The notes under the pieces: generated by a model | What the model was told of the DNA's origin: nothing | Seen by the model: the letters and a program-made list of their open reading frames with translations, nothing else | Databases searched by the model: none | Assembly (NCBI GenBank): GCA_051005735.1 | Contig: JBPCJB010000011.1 | Span: 1-21,828, forward strand | Direction: 5' to 3' | DNA length: 21,828 bases | Origin: Gaiellasilicea sp051005735 | GTDB lineage: Bacteria > Actinomycetota > Thermoleophilia > Gaiellales > Gaiellaceae | Translations under genes and position numbers: made by a program | Shown: in pieces, positions 13,453 to 20,570 of the stretch | Layout: the number at the start of each line of letters is the position of its first letter | Numbering within the stretch: position 1 is the first letter of the stretch

Positions 13453-16025
13453 GGTTGCCCGCGCGCCCGGGCGAGTTGATCGACCGGAGCCGCCCGGTGA
13501 CGTTCACGTTCCGGCAGGAGCGGATCGACGCATTCGCCGGGGACACGATCGGCTCCGCGCTGTACGCCTCCGGACACCGCGTCTTCTCGCGCAGCTTCAA
13601 GTACCACCGCCGGCGCGGCCTCCTTTGCTGCTCCGGCCACTGTGCCAACTGCATGATGAGCGTCGACGACGTTCCCAACGTGCGCGTGTGCGTCGAGCCC
13701 GTGCGGCAGGGTGCGCACGTGCAGGCGCAGAACGTGCTCGGCTCCCTCGAGCGCGACCTGCTCGCGGTGATCGACAGGGCGGGCGGCCCCTTCACTCCGG
13801 TCGGCTTCTACTACCGCACGATGATCCGGCCGCACTGGGCCTGGCCGCTGTACGAGAAGGTGCTCCGCAACATCGCCGGTCTCGGCAGCGTGGCGAAGGA
13901 CGGCCGCCGCACCGGGCGCTTCGACACGGAGCACCGGCGTGTCGGGACGCTCGTGATCGGCGGTGGCCGCGCCGGTAGCCAGGCGGCGCTCGCAGCGGTC
14001 GGCGACGGAGGCACGGTGGCGCTCGTGGACGAGCGGCTGGCTCCGGTCCTCGACGGCGTCGAGACGATCGCTCCGGCCCGCGCGCTCGGGATCTACGAAG
14101 GCGGACTCGTCCCCGTCGACGCCGGGAACGTGCTCCTCCGCTTCCGGGCGGAGCGGATCGTCGTCGCGACCGGAGCGCTGGAGCAGCCACTCGTGTTTCC
14201 CGGCAACGACCTCGTCGGCGTGATGCTGCCAAACGGCGTTCGCCGTTTGGTGAGAGAGTGGGCCATTCGTCCGGGGGAGCGAGCAGTCGTGATCGCGCCC
14301 GATGCCGCCACGATCGTGGACGATCTTCGGGCCGCGGGAACCGAGGTCGCGCGCGTCTTCGACCTCCGAGAGCGCGCACCGCGAGAGATCGTCGCGACAG
14401 GAAGAAGAGGTCGCGTCGACTCGATTCTCGTCGATGGCGAGGCGATCGAGTGCGACTTGCTCGTCATGTCCGGAGGCCGCCAGCCCGCCTACTCCCTGCT
14501 CGCCCAGGCCGGGGCGAGGATCGAGTACGACGCGAGAGCAGGGATCTTCGTCCCCTGTGACCTCCCACCCAACGTCGAGGCGGCCGGCTCGGTCACGGGC
14601 GCAGACAACGTCTTTCCTAACCTTTTTCCGGCGTCAGCCGGAAAGAGGCGCTTCGTCTGCCTCTGCGAGGATGTGACGACGAAGGACATCCGGCGCGCGA
14701 TCGCCGAGGGCTTCGACTCGCTCGAGCTTGCCAAGCGCTACACGACCGTGACGATGGGGCCGTGCCAAGGGAAGCTCTGCCAGCTCGCGTCGATCCGGGT
14801 CTACGCCGCCGAGACGGCCACGGACGAGGCGACGATCGGGACGACGACGGCACGCCCGCCGTGGGCCCCGGTCTCGCTCGGCCTGCTCGCCGGTCGACCG
14901 CACGAGCCGGTCAAGCGCACCGCGATCCAACACCGGCACGAGGAGGCAGGCGCGACGATGATGTGGACGGGGGCGTGGCGGCGCCCGCACTCCTACGGCG
15001 ATCCCGGGCACGAAGCGCAGCACGTCCACGAAGCGGTCGGAGTCATCGACGTCTCGACGCTGGGCAAGCTGCTCGTGACAGGTCCCGACGCGGCCACCTT
15101 CCTCGAGCGGCTCTACTCGAACCGGTTCACCGACCTGAGCGCCGGGCGCCTCCGCTACGGCGTCCTCAGCACCGACGCGGGGCGGATCATGGACGACGGA
15201 ACCGTCGCCCGCCTCTCGGAGGAGCACTTCTACGTGACGACGACCTCGACCGGCGCGGAGCACGTCCTCGCCTGGTTCGAGTGGTGGAACGCCGTCTGGG
15301 GTTATGACGTGGACATCGTCGACGTCACCGGGGCGCTCACGGCCGTGAACGTCGCGGGCCCGCGCTCGCGGGAGCTTCTGGGGCGGCTGACGGATCTCGA
15401 CGTCTCGAGCGAGGGGCTCCGGTATCTCGATGCGCGGGAGGCGCTCGTTGCTGGCGTGCCTTGCCTCGTGCTCCGAATCGGCTTCGTCGGCGAGCTCGGC
15501 TACGAGCTCCATTTCCCGGCTCCTGCGGGCGAGTACGTGTGGGACACGTTGCTCGAGCGCGGCGCCGACCTGAACGTGGCCCCGTTCGGGCTCGAGCCGC
15601 AGCGCATCCTCCGCCTCGAGAAACAGCACCTCATCGCGGGCCAGGACACGGATTCGGAATCGACCGTGCTCGCCGCGGGGATGCCATGGATCGCGAAGCT
15701 CGACAAGGAGGATTTTATCGGCAAGTGGGCGCTCGAGCATGCGGCCGAGGGGCCGTTCCGCGAGGTTCTCGTTGGCTTCGAGCTGCCCTCGGGATCTGCT
15801 CCCGCCGAGGGAGCGCAGGTGGTCGATCAGGGCCGACCCGTCGGGCGGGTCACGAGCTCCCGCTGGAGCGAGACCGTGGGCAAGGGGATCGGACTCGCGT
15901 GGCTGCCGCCCGCGCTGGCCGAGGAGGGCGCCGAGCTGGCGGTCCGGGTGGACGGGAAGCTCGAGCGCGCCGTGGTCCGACTGACGCCTTTCTTCGACGC
16001 CGCGGGAGAGCGGCAGCGCGCGTGA
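13449..16025 (+). CDS. soxA: Sarcosine oxidase alpha-like subunit with 2Fe-2S motifs and GcvT folate domain
   Basis: 858 residues, about 100 shorter than classical SoxA. Residues 15-95 are a Fer2_4-type domain with Cys60/61, Cys65, Cys68 and Cys81. Residues 165-395 are a nucleotide-binding oxidoreductase domain (TLVIGGGRAGSQAALAA; RIVVATGALEQPLVFPGND). Residues 402-450 are a BFD-like segment with CLC (404, 406) and GPCQGKLC (439, 444). Residues 505-858 are a GcvT-like tetrahydrofolate domain (HVHEAVGVIDVSTLGKLLVTG; FGLEPQRILRLEKQH). Classical SoxA, as I recall it, lacks these cysteines, so this form may pass electrons through iron-sulfur clusters. The shortfall seems to lie after LVDE (residue 194), where the usual stretch before the GIYEGG-like strand is missing. 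It should oxidise an N-methyl amine, handing the one-carbon unit to folate. Overlaps soxD (ATGA) and soxG (GTGA). Confidence 0.9.
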   Translation: MRLPARPGELIDRSRPVTFTFRQERIDAFAGDTIGSALYASGHRVFSRSFKYHRRRGLLCCSGHCANCMMSVDDVPNVRVCVEPVRQGAHVQAQNVLGSLERDLLAVIDRAGGPFTPVGFYYRTMIRPHWAWPLYEKVLRNIAGLGSVAKDGRRTGRFDTEHRRVGTLVIGGGRAGSQAALAAVGDGGTVALVDERLAPVLDGVETIAPARALGIYEGGLVPVDAGNVLLRFRAERIVVATGALEQPLVFPGNDLVGVMLPNGVRRLVREWAIRPGERAVVIAPDAATIVDDLRAAGTEVARVFDLRERAPREIVATGRRGRVDSILVDGEAIECDLLVMSGGRQPAYSLLAQAGARIEYDARAGIFVPCDLPPNVEAAGSVTGADNVFPNLFPASAGKRRFVCLCEDVTTKDIRRAIAEGFDSLELAKRYTTVTMGPCQGKLCQLASIRVYAAETATDEATIGTTTARPPWAPVSLGLLAGRPHEPVKRTAIQHRHEEAGATMMWTGAWRRPHSYGDPGHEAQHVHEAVGVIDVSTLGKLLVTGPDAATFLERLYSNRFTDLSAGRLRYGVLSTDAGRIMDDGTVARLSEEHFYVTTTSTGAEHVLAWFEWWNAVWGYDVDIVDVTGALTAVNVAGPRSRELLGRLTDLDVSSEGLRYLDAREALVAGVPCLVLRIGFVGELGYELHFPAPAGEYVWDTLLERGADLNVAPFGLEPQRILRLEKQHLIAGQDTDSESTVLAAGMPWIAKLDKEDFIGKWALEHAAEGPFREVLVGFELPSGSAPAEGAQVVDQGRPVGRVTSSRWSETVGKGIGLAWLPPALAEEGAELAVRVDGKLERAVVRLTPFFDAAGERQRA
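14229..14250. repeat. Perfect 22-base inverted repeat inside soxA
   Basis: Arms CCAAACGGCG (14229-14238) and CGCCGTTTGG (14241-14250) are exact reverse complements with TT between; as RNA, a 9-pair stem with a GTTC loop. It encodes PNGVRRLV of the SoxA-like protein, about residues 261-268. It could affect translation or mRNA stability within the operon, or be chance. Confidence 0.5.
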
Positions 16026-16537
16026 CCGAGCTCGCCTTCCTCTCGCCCGGTCTCGTCCGTCGCGGCGACGACTTCGAGCCGGCGCTTGCCTCACCGCTGC
16101 GTCGAGCGCTCGCCGGCGTCGATCCCGGCCTCGGTCTCCGGGATCTCTCCCTCACCGGCAAGCTCGTCGTGCGCGGAGACCTGGACGGAGTCCAGTCCTC
16201 CCTCGTCCGGGGAGAGCAGCTCGTCCGGCTGGCCCCCGCCCGCGGGCTCGTCTTCGCGCCCGAGGTGACCGCGGATCTCCGCTCCCGCCTGCGCAGCCGG
16301 AGCCGTACCGTGGTGGACGTGTCGGGTGGGCTCGCCGGGCTCGGCCTCGAGGGCGAGACGCTGATGCGGCGGCTGACCGACGCCGACCTCGCCTCGCTTC
16401 CCGCCGCAGCGCCGTTCGCGCGGGTACCGGCAGTCATGCTGCGTCGCGAGGGCGAGCGCTTCGACGTCTTCTTTCCGCAGGAGCTCGGTCAGTACGTGGC
16501 CGAGGTCGTGCTCGACGCGGCACAGGGATTCTCGTGA
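16022..16537 (+). CDS. soxG: Sarcosine oxidase gamma-like subunit
   Basis: 171 residues from a GTG overlapping the soxA stop (GTGA), with GGGAGAG upstream. Sequence hallmarks are weak, as is usual for this fast-evolving family: ALASPLRRALAGVDPGLGLRDLSLTGKLVVRGD near the start and a C-terminal FARVPAVMLRREGERFDVFFPQELGQYVAEVVLDAA that fits the end of SoxG. The subunit is related to the N-lobe of folate-binding GcvT-like proteins and helps assemble the complex. Identity leans on position between soxA and soxB. It is somewhat shorter than the roughly 200 residues usual for SoxG. Confidence 0.75.
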   Translation: MTELAFLSPGLVRRGDDFEPALASPLRRALAGVDPGLGLRDLSLTGKLVVRGDLDGVQSSLVRGEQLVRLAPARGLVFAPEVTADLRSRLRSRSRTVVDVSGGLAGLGLEGETLMRRLTDADLASLPAAAPFARVPAVMLRREGERFDVFFPQELGQYVAEVVLDAAQGFS

Positions 16538-16547
16538 AGAGGCTGTC

Positions 16548-17762
16548 GTGAAGGACCTCTTCAGGGAGCAGCGGATGTGGCGACGGCGCGGCGAGCTGAG
16601 GCGACGGTACGAGGTGGTGATCGTCGGGGGCGGCTCGCATGGCCTCGCGACGGCGTACTACCTCGCGAGAAACCACGGGATCACGGATGTGGCCGTGCTC
16701 GAGCGGAGCTACATCGGCTCCGGTGCCGCCGGCCGCAACACGACGATCATCCGCTCGAACTACCGCACCCCGGAGGGGGTGGCCTTCTACGCCGCCAGCG
16801 TCGCGCTGTACGAGCGCCTTTCGGCCGAGCTCGATTTCAACCTGCTCTTCTCGCAGCAGGGACACCTCACCCTCGCGCACTCCGACCGAGCGCTCATCAC
16901 GATGACCGAGCGAGCCGAGGTCAACCAACTGCTCGGCGTCGACAGCCGCGTCGTCGGACCGGCCGAGATCGCACGTCTCTGCCCCGAGCTCGACCTCTCC
17001 CAGGAGGTCACGTGGCCCGTCCTCGGGGCGCTCCATCACCCGCGTGGCGGGATCATCCGTCACGATGCCGTCGTCTGGGGCTTCGCGCGCGGCGCCGATC
17101 GCCGCGGGGTCGAGATTCATCCGTATACCGAGGTGACCGGCATCCAGACGTCGAACGGACGGGTGACGGGAGTACGGACGAACCGCGGCGACGTCGAGGC
17201 GGAGACGGTCATCAGCGCGACCGCGGGCTGGTCGACCCTCATCGCCGACATGGCCGGAGTCCCGCTTCCCATCACCACGCACATCCTCCAGGCGTTCGTG
17301 ACCGAGCCGCTGAAGCCGTTCCTGGACGTGATCATTGTCTCGTCCCAGCTGCACGTCTACATCTCGCAGACCGACCGGGGCGAGTTTCTGATCGGCGCCG
17401 AGATCGAGCCGTACACCACCTACAACGGCGTCGGCACCTTCGGCTTCCTCGAGCTTGCGTCGCGGCACGTGCTCGAGCTCTTTCCACAGCTCGAGCGGGC
17501 GAAGGTCCTGCGCGCCTGGACCGGCCTGTGCGACATCTCGCCCGACTTCAGCCCGATCCTCGGCACGACGGAGGTCGACGGCTTTCTCGTCTCCTGCGGT
17601 TGGGGCACGTACGGGTTCAAGGCGGCGCCGATCGTCGGGACGACGCTGGCCGAGCTCGTCGCCACGAAGCGGACGCCGAAACTGATCGCGCCGTTCGCGC
17701 TGGAGCGGTTCTACGACGACACGCTCGTCTCCGAGCTCGCAGCGGCGGCGGTCTCGCATTGA
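16548..17762 (+). CDS. soxB: Sarcosine oxidase beta-like subunit (FAD/FMN oxidoreductase)
   Basis: 404 residues, the usual SoxB size. The start is a GTG preceded by GAAGAGG, 10 bases after soxG. An FAD-binding Rossmann motif opens the chain (YEVVIVGGGSHGLATAYYLAR, about 21-41), followed by the SoxB-type GAAGRNTTIIRSNYRTPEG. His172 in GGIIRHDAVVWGFARGAD corresponds to the histidine (about 173-175) that carries covalent FMN in heterotetrameric sarcosine oxidases. The C-terminal TGLCDISPDFSPILG and SCGWGTYGFKAAPIVG are DAO-family flavin contacts. It houses the amine-oxidising active site and passes electrons to FMN and the alpha subunit. Being last in the operon differs from the usual first position. 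Confidence 0.93.
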   Translation: MKDLFREQRMWRRRGELRRRYEVVIVGGGSHGLATAYYLARNHGITDVAVLERSYIGSGAAGRNTTIIRSNYRTPEGVAFYAASVALYERLSAELDFNLLFSQQGHLTLAHSDRALITMTERAEVNQLLGVDSRVVGPAEIARLCPELDLSQEVTWPVLGALHHPRGGIIRHDAVVWGFARGADRRGVEIHPYTEVTGIQTSNGRVTGVRTNRGDVEAETVISATAGWSTLIADMAGVPLPITTHILQAFVTEPLKPFLDVIIVSSQLHVYISQTDRGEFLIGAEIEPYTTYNGVGTFGFLELASRHVLELFPQLERAKVLRAWTGLCDISPDFSPILGTTEVDGFLVSCGWGTYGFKAAPIVGTTLAELVATKRTPKLIAPFALERFYDDTLVSELAAAAVSH

Positions 17763-17800
17763 GCGGGACGTGATCACCCGGGAGCGCTCGAGCTTCGAGA

Positions 17801-17815
17801 TCGCCCAGAGGGCGA
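17801..17815 (+). terminator. Possible hairpin after soxB
   Basis: TCGCCC-AGA-GGGCGA forms a perfect six-pair stem about 39 bases after the soxB stop. No T-run follows, so intrinsic termination is uncertain. Confidence 0.25.
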
Positions 17816-18099
17816 AGCTGCAGCGAGTAGCGCACCGCCGAGGAGCTCGAGCCCGTGCCGGACGAGGTCGAGCCGCGCGGTAGGCACAGGGCGAAGGTCG
17901 AAGACGGTCGGCACGTGCGGCACTTCACGACCGGCCGTGCCGCTCCTGCCGGTAACGGATCCTGCTGGTGCGTCTGGCGGTCGCGGCTGAAGCCGGAGGT
18001 TGAGTGCGCGATCGGTCTTGCCCCATTCAAGTGGACGTTAGAATCGTACCCGTCCAGCGATCTCCGGTGTTGCCAGTGGAGAAGAAATCCCTGGAAAAC

Positions 18100-18154
18100 G
18101 CCAGAAGCCGACGCGCGGACTCGAATCGCGGACCCCTTCATACGAGGGAAGGAC
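18100..18154 (-). pseudogene. Decayed tRNA-Thr(CGU)-like 3' half
   Basis: Read on the minus strand, an anticodon arm with loop CTCGTAT (anticodon CGT, T33, A37) is followed by a five-base variable loop, a T arm CGCGA-TTCGAGT-CCGCG, and a seven-base acceptor-like CGTCGGC plus T. The anticodon stem would be perfect with one extra G, and the invariant G53 is A, so it looks decayed. No D arm or 5' acceptor strand precedes it. The plus-strand frame reads SRRADSNRGPLHTRE, the kind of spurious peptide that tRNA genes produce antisense. It could be a remnant of an integration site for a mobile element; no integrase is in view. Confidence 0.45.
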
Positions 18155-18355
18155 GAGTAGGGAAGCGCGTCCATGCGCGGACACTCGCGGCACGTTTCTC
18201 GCTGGAAAGTGCGCAGTTCTTCAGCTCACACAGTGGACGCGCCTACCCGCTCGTGCCCGAGCTGATGTACCCGTTTTGTACCTGGACGGAGCAAACGACA
18301 CGAGAGCCCGCCAAAGGCTCACGCCCGCCACAGCGACGCCGTGAGCAGGTTGACG

Positions 18356-18387
18356 CGGCCGATCAGGAGCCGAGGCGCGATCGGCCG
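18356..18387 (-). terminator. Strong inverted repeat downstream of the epimerase-like gene
   Basis: Perfect nine-base arms CGGCCGATC (18356-18364) and GATCGGCCG (18379-18387) with a 14-base loop lie 43 bases past the end of the minus-strand operon. No T-run follows in either direction. It may be a transcript-end stabiliser or Rho-assisted stop. Confidence 0.35.
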
Positions 18388-18430
18388 AAGTTGGGTCGAT
18401 CAGACCGGTGCCGTCACGTCGGTATCCAAG

Positions 18431-19237
18431 TCAGCGATTCAGAACACTGCGCAGAAAGCTGACGCTCTCTCGCGTGCCGGCCAGGAAGTCTCCCGATCCC
18501 TCGTACTCGCTGTAGATCGGCCCTCTGTACGAGCGCGTGCGCAGGTCATCGATCAGCCGAGCGATTGGAAGGGAACCGCAGCCGGCTGGCACGAACTCGA
18601 ATCCTTCGTCGGTCCAGACGCCGTCCTTGATGTGGACGCAAACCGTGTGCGGCAGCACCGCCTCGTAGTCGGCACACGTCTGGGCGAGGTCGTGTCCTGC
18701 CCAGGCGAAGTTCCCGGAGTCGAGCGTGAGCTTGACGTGGGGCGAGCCGACCTCCTCCACGAGCGCAACGAGGGCGCGCCCGTCGTTCATCAGGTTGCCG
18801 TGGTTCTCGATCGCGAGCGTCACGCCGAGCTCCTCGGCGAAGACCGCCGCCCGCCCGAACGCGTCGATCGCCTGTAGCCGCGCCTCCGCGAGCTCGAGGC
18901 CCACCTTCGGCTCGCCGACGAACGCGCGCACGATCCCGACCTCGAGCGCGGAGGCCAGCTCGCAGGCCCCTCGCAGTCGCTCGAGCTCCGCCGCGAGCAC
19001 ATCCTCGTCGGCCTGAGCGAAGTCCGAGTAGCCCCCGACGCTCCGGATCGCGATCCCCGCGTCGTCCGCCCACGTCCGCACCGACGCGATCGCGCCCGCG
19101 TCGATCACGAGCCCGTCGTGCTGGCCGGGCCGGCCGTTCAACTCCACGCACTCTCCACCTAGTCCCCGCAGCTCCTCGAGGAGCCGCGGCAGCGGAGCTT
19201 CGCCGAACCCGAGGCTCGTCGCGCCGACGAGGATCAA
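18431..19237 (-). CDS. Sugar phosphate isomerase/epimerase-like TIM barrel (AP endonuclease 2 family)
   Basis: 268 residues from a TTG that overlaps the upstream stop (TTGA), matching the 4-base overlaps throughout this operon; a GTG at 19270 is an alternative giving 279 residues. Strand 1 begins at once (ILVGATSLGFG). The divalent-metal set of xylose-isomerase-like barrels is visible: Glu144 in TLAIENHGN, Asp173 in LTLDSGNF, His202 in CVHIKDG and Glu244 in YSEYEG. Such enzymes isomerise or epimerise sugars, keto-acids or inositols. The substrate is unknown. Last gene after the peptide transporter, amidohydrolase and acyltransferase, so it may act on a product of an imported compound. Confidence 0.85.
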   Translation of the reverse strand: MILVGATSLGFGEAPLPRLLEELRGLGGECVELNGRPGQHDGLVIDAGAIASVRTWADDAGIAIRSVGGYSDFAQADEDVLAAELERLRGACELASALEVGIVRAFVGEPKVGLELAEARLQAIDAFGRAAVFAEELGVTLAIENHGNLMNDGRALVALVEEVGSPHVKLTLDSGNFAWAGHDLAQTCADYEAVLPHTVCVHIKDGVWTDEGFEFVPAGCGSLPIARLIDDLRTRSYRGPIYSEYEGSGDFLAGTRESVSFLRSVLNR

Positions 19238-19698
19238 CTCGTCGCTCGTCGGCTGCGGATCACGCGGCACGGGTTGCCGACCGCGACAGAGTCAGCAGGC
19301 ACGTCCTTCGTGACGACGCTGCCCGCTCCGATCACGCTGCGGTCGCCAATCGTGACGCCGGGGAGGACGCACACCGACATCGCGAGCCAGCAGTCCTCGC
19401 CGATCGTGACCGGCTGCTTGATCGACCCCTGCTCGAGCAGCGGCACGTCGGGGTCGTCGAAGGCGTGGTTCGCGGTGTGGATCGTCGTCAGGGGGCCGAT
19501 CAGGGTGCGGTCGCCGATCGTCAGGCCGCCGTAACCGTTCACGTAGCAGCCGAAGTTGAACCCGACGTTCTCTCCGAGAACCACCTGGTCGCCGTTCAGC
19601 CAAACGATCTGGTCGAGGTAGAACGAACCCGCTCCCACGACCTTCGCGTCGTGCGCGCGAAAGTGGATGACGCGCTTACTCGTCTCGTTGATCATCAT
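19234..19698 (-). CDS. Left-handed beta-helix (hexapeptide) acyltransferase, maltose/galactoside O-acetyltransferase-like
   Basis: 154 residues. The start is set by GGAGGTGG seven or eight bases upstream and by the ATGA overlap with the amidohydrolase; an ATG one codon later is also possible. Hexapeptide turns are clear: VVLGENVGFNFGCYV, LTIGDRTLIGPLTTI, VTIGEDCWLAMSVCVLPGVTIGDRSVIGAGSVVTKDVP and the closing AVGNPCRVI. His78 in HTANHAF is the likely catalytic base. It would transfer an acetyl or other acyl group from a CoA donor to a hydroxyl or amine, acting as a trimer in the cytoplasm. Acceptor unknown; neighbours suggest a sugar- or amino-acid-like molecule handled by the same operon. Confidence 0.85.
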   Translation of the reverse strand: MMINETSKRVIHFRAHDAKVVGAGSFYLDQIVWLNGDQVVLGENVGFNFGCYVNGYGGLTIGDRTLIGPLTTIHTANHAFDDPDVPLLEQGSIKQPVTIGEDCWLAMSVCVLPGVTIGDRSVIGAGSVVTKDVPADSVAVGNPCRVIRSRRATS

Positions 19699-20570
19699 CT
19701 CGCCACCTCCACCTCGATTCCCAGGAGTTCCCGCGCAGTGCGGTGGCAGATCTTCTCCCGAGCCTCCTCGCTGATCGCGCACGTGCGAATGAACTCGACG
19801 ATGCCAGGTCGCTGGCCGGGCGTGAGGATGTCGGTGCCGAACAGGAGCTTGTCCTGCTGCCGCTCTAGGAAGCCGAGCCCGAAATCCGGGTCTCGCGTCA
19901 GGGCGTTGAGGCCCGATCCGCCCGAGAGGTCCCCGTAGAGATTGGGGTACTCGGTCAGGAGCCGGTCGGTTGCCCCTCCGAGCACGACAGGGCCGTCGGC
20001 GTAGACGCTGATATGGAACTGCTCCGGTGTCGCGTCAGCCGAGATCTCCGCCCAGAAGCGGATCGCATGCCCGACAAAGGTCGTCTCCGGGAATTCGCGG
20101 AGCATCCGCTCGAGCCCCGGCAGGCCCGGCTCGTCCCGGCAGATCAGGTGATCGGTGTGCAGGAGGACCGGCAGGCCGTGCCGGCCGCAGGCGGCGTAGA
20201 TCGCCTGCAGCCCCGGGTCGTCGATCGGCACGCCTGCAAGGACCTCCCCGAAGCCCCAGCAGCCGCGGGCTGCGTACTCCGCGATGAGAGAATCCGGGTC
20301 GAACCGCTCCGGATAGCGGCGGCGCGGGTCGACGCTGCAGAAGGGGAGCAGCCGATCTGGGTAGAGAGCGCAGGCGTCGAGCACCTGCTCGGTCGTCACG
20401 TAGTAGTCGAGCTCCTCGGGGCTCTCGACGGCCAGCACCACCGCCAGCTCGATCCCGAGGGCGTCCATCGTCGCGACCAGGTCTTCCGGTCGATTCGGCG
20501 GCAGGTTGTGGAGCAGCCTGCCGACGTGCGTGTGCACATCGACCAGAGGCAGCTCGCCAGCGTTCGTCAC
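19695..20570 (-). CDS. Amidohydrolase (amidohydro-rel, TIM-barrel) family protein
   Basis: 291 residues from a GTG overlapping the transporter stop (GTGA); upstream in-frame sequence is antisense-like and inside the ABC gene. Metal-binding pattern of the amidohydrolase-2 group: HTH (His13, His15) in LVDVHTHVG, LLHTDH (His138), FVGHAIRFW (His168) and FGTDIL (Asp247). Members are hydrolases or decarboxylases of aromatic and lactone substrates. The short barrel and VDVHTHVG opening fit this group more than dihydroorotase/hydantoinase types. Co-transcription with a peptide-type importer suggests it processes the imported compound. The substrate is not evident. Confidence 0.88.
   Translation of the reverse strand: MTNAGELPLVDVHTHVGRLLHNLPPNRPEDLVATMDALGIELAVVLAVESPEELDYYVTTEQVLDACALYPDRLLPFCSVDPRRRYPERFDPDSLIAEYAARGCWGFGEVLAGVPIDDPGLQAIYAACGRHGLPVLLHTDHLICRDEPGLPGLERMLREFPETTFVGHAIRFWAEISADATPEQFHISVYADGPVVLGGATDRLLTEYPNLYGDLSGGSGLNALTRDPDFGLGFLERQQDKLLFGTDILTPGQRPGIVEFIRTCAISEEAREKICHRTARELLGIEVEVAR

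Larger units (their letters stand above)
17763..18430. other. Gene-poor spacer between the sox operon and the peptide/amidohydrolase operon
   Basis: About 670 bases with no credible gene on either strand. Open frames here (for example 17855-18160 and 18004-18462 on +) lack protein-family sequence. Base composition is visibly less GC-biased than in the flanking genes, for example around 18040-18100 and 18200-18300. The only recognisable items are the decayed tRNA-like segment near 18100-18154, a weak hairpin after soxB, and a strong inverted repeat at 18356-18387. It marks a boundary between two functionally distinct operons that end toward each other. Confidence 0.7.

Noticed and set aside
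17122..17128. GTATACC inside soxB as a further operator
   Set aside because: It is within well-conserved coding sequence, lacks the second A/T arm and is far from any start; likely chance.
18004..18462. Possible small protein in the spacer
   Set aside because: The frame contains SRRADSNRGPLHTRE, typical of spurious translation across tRNA sequence, and runs into the end of the epimerase-like gene on the other strand.
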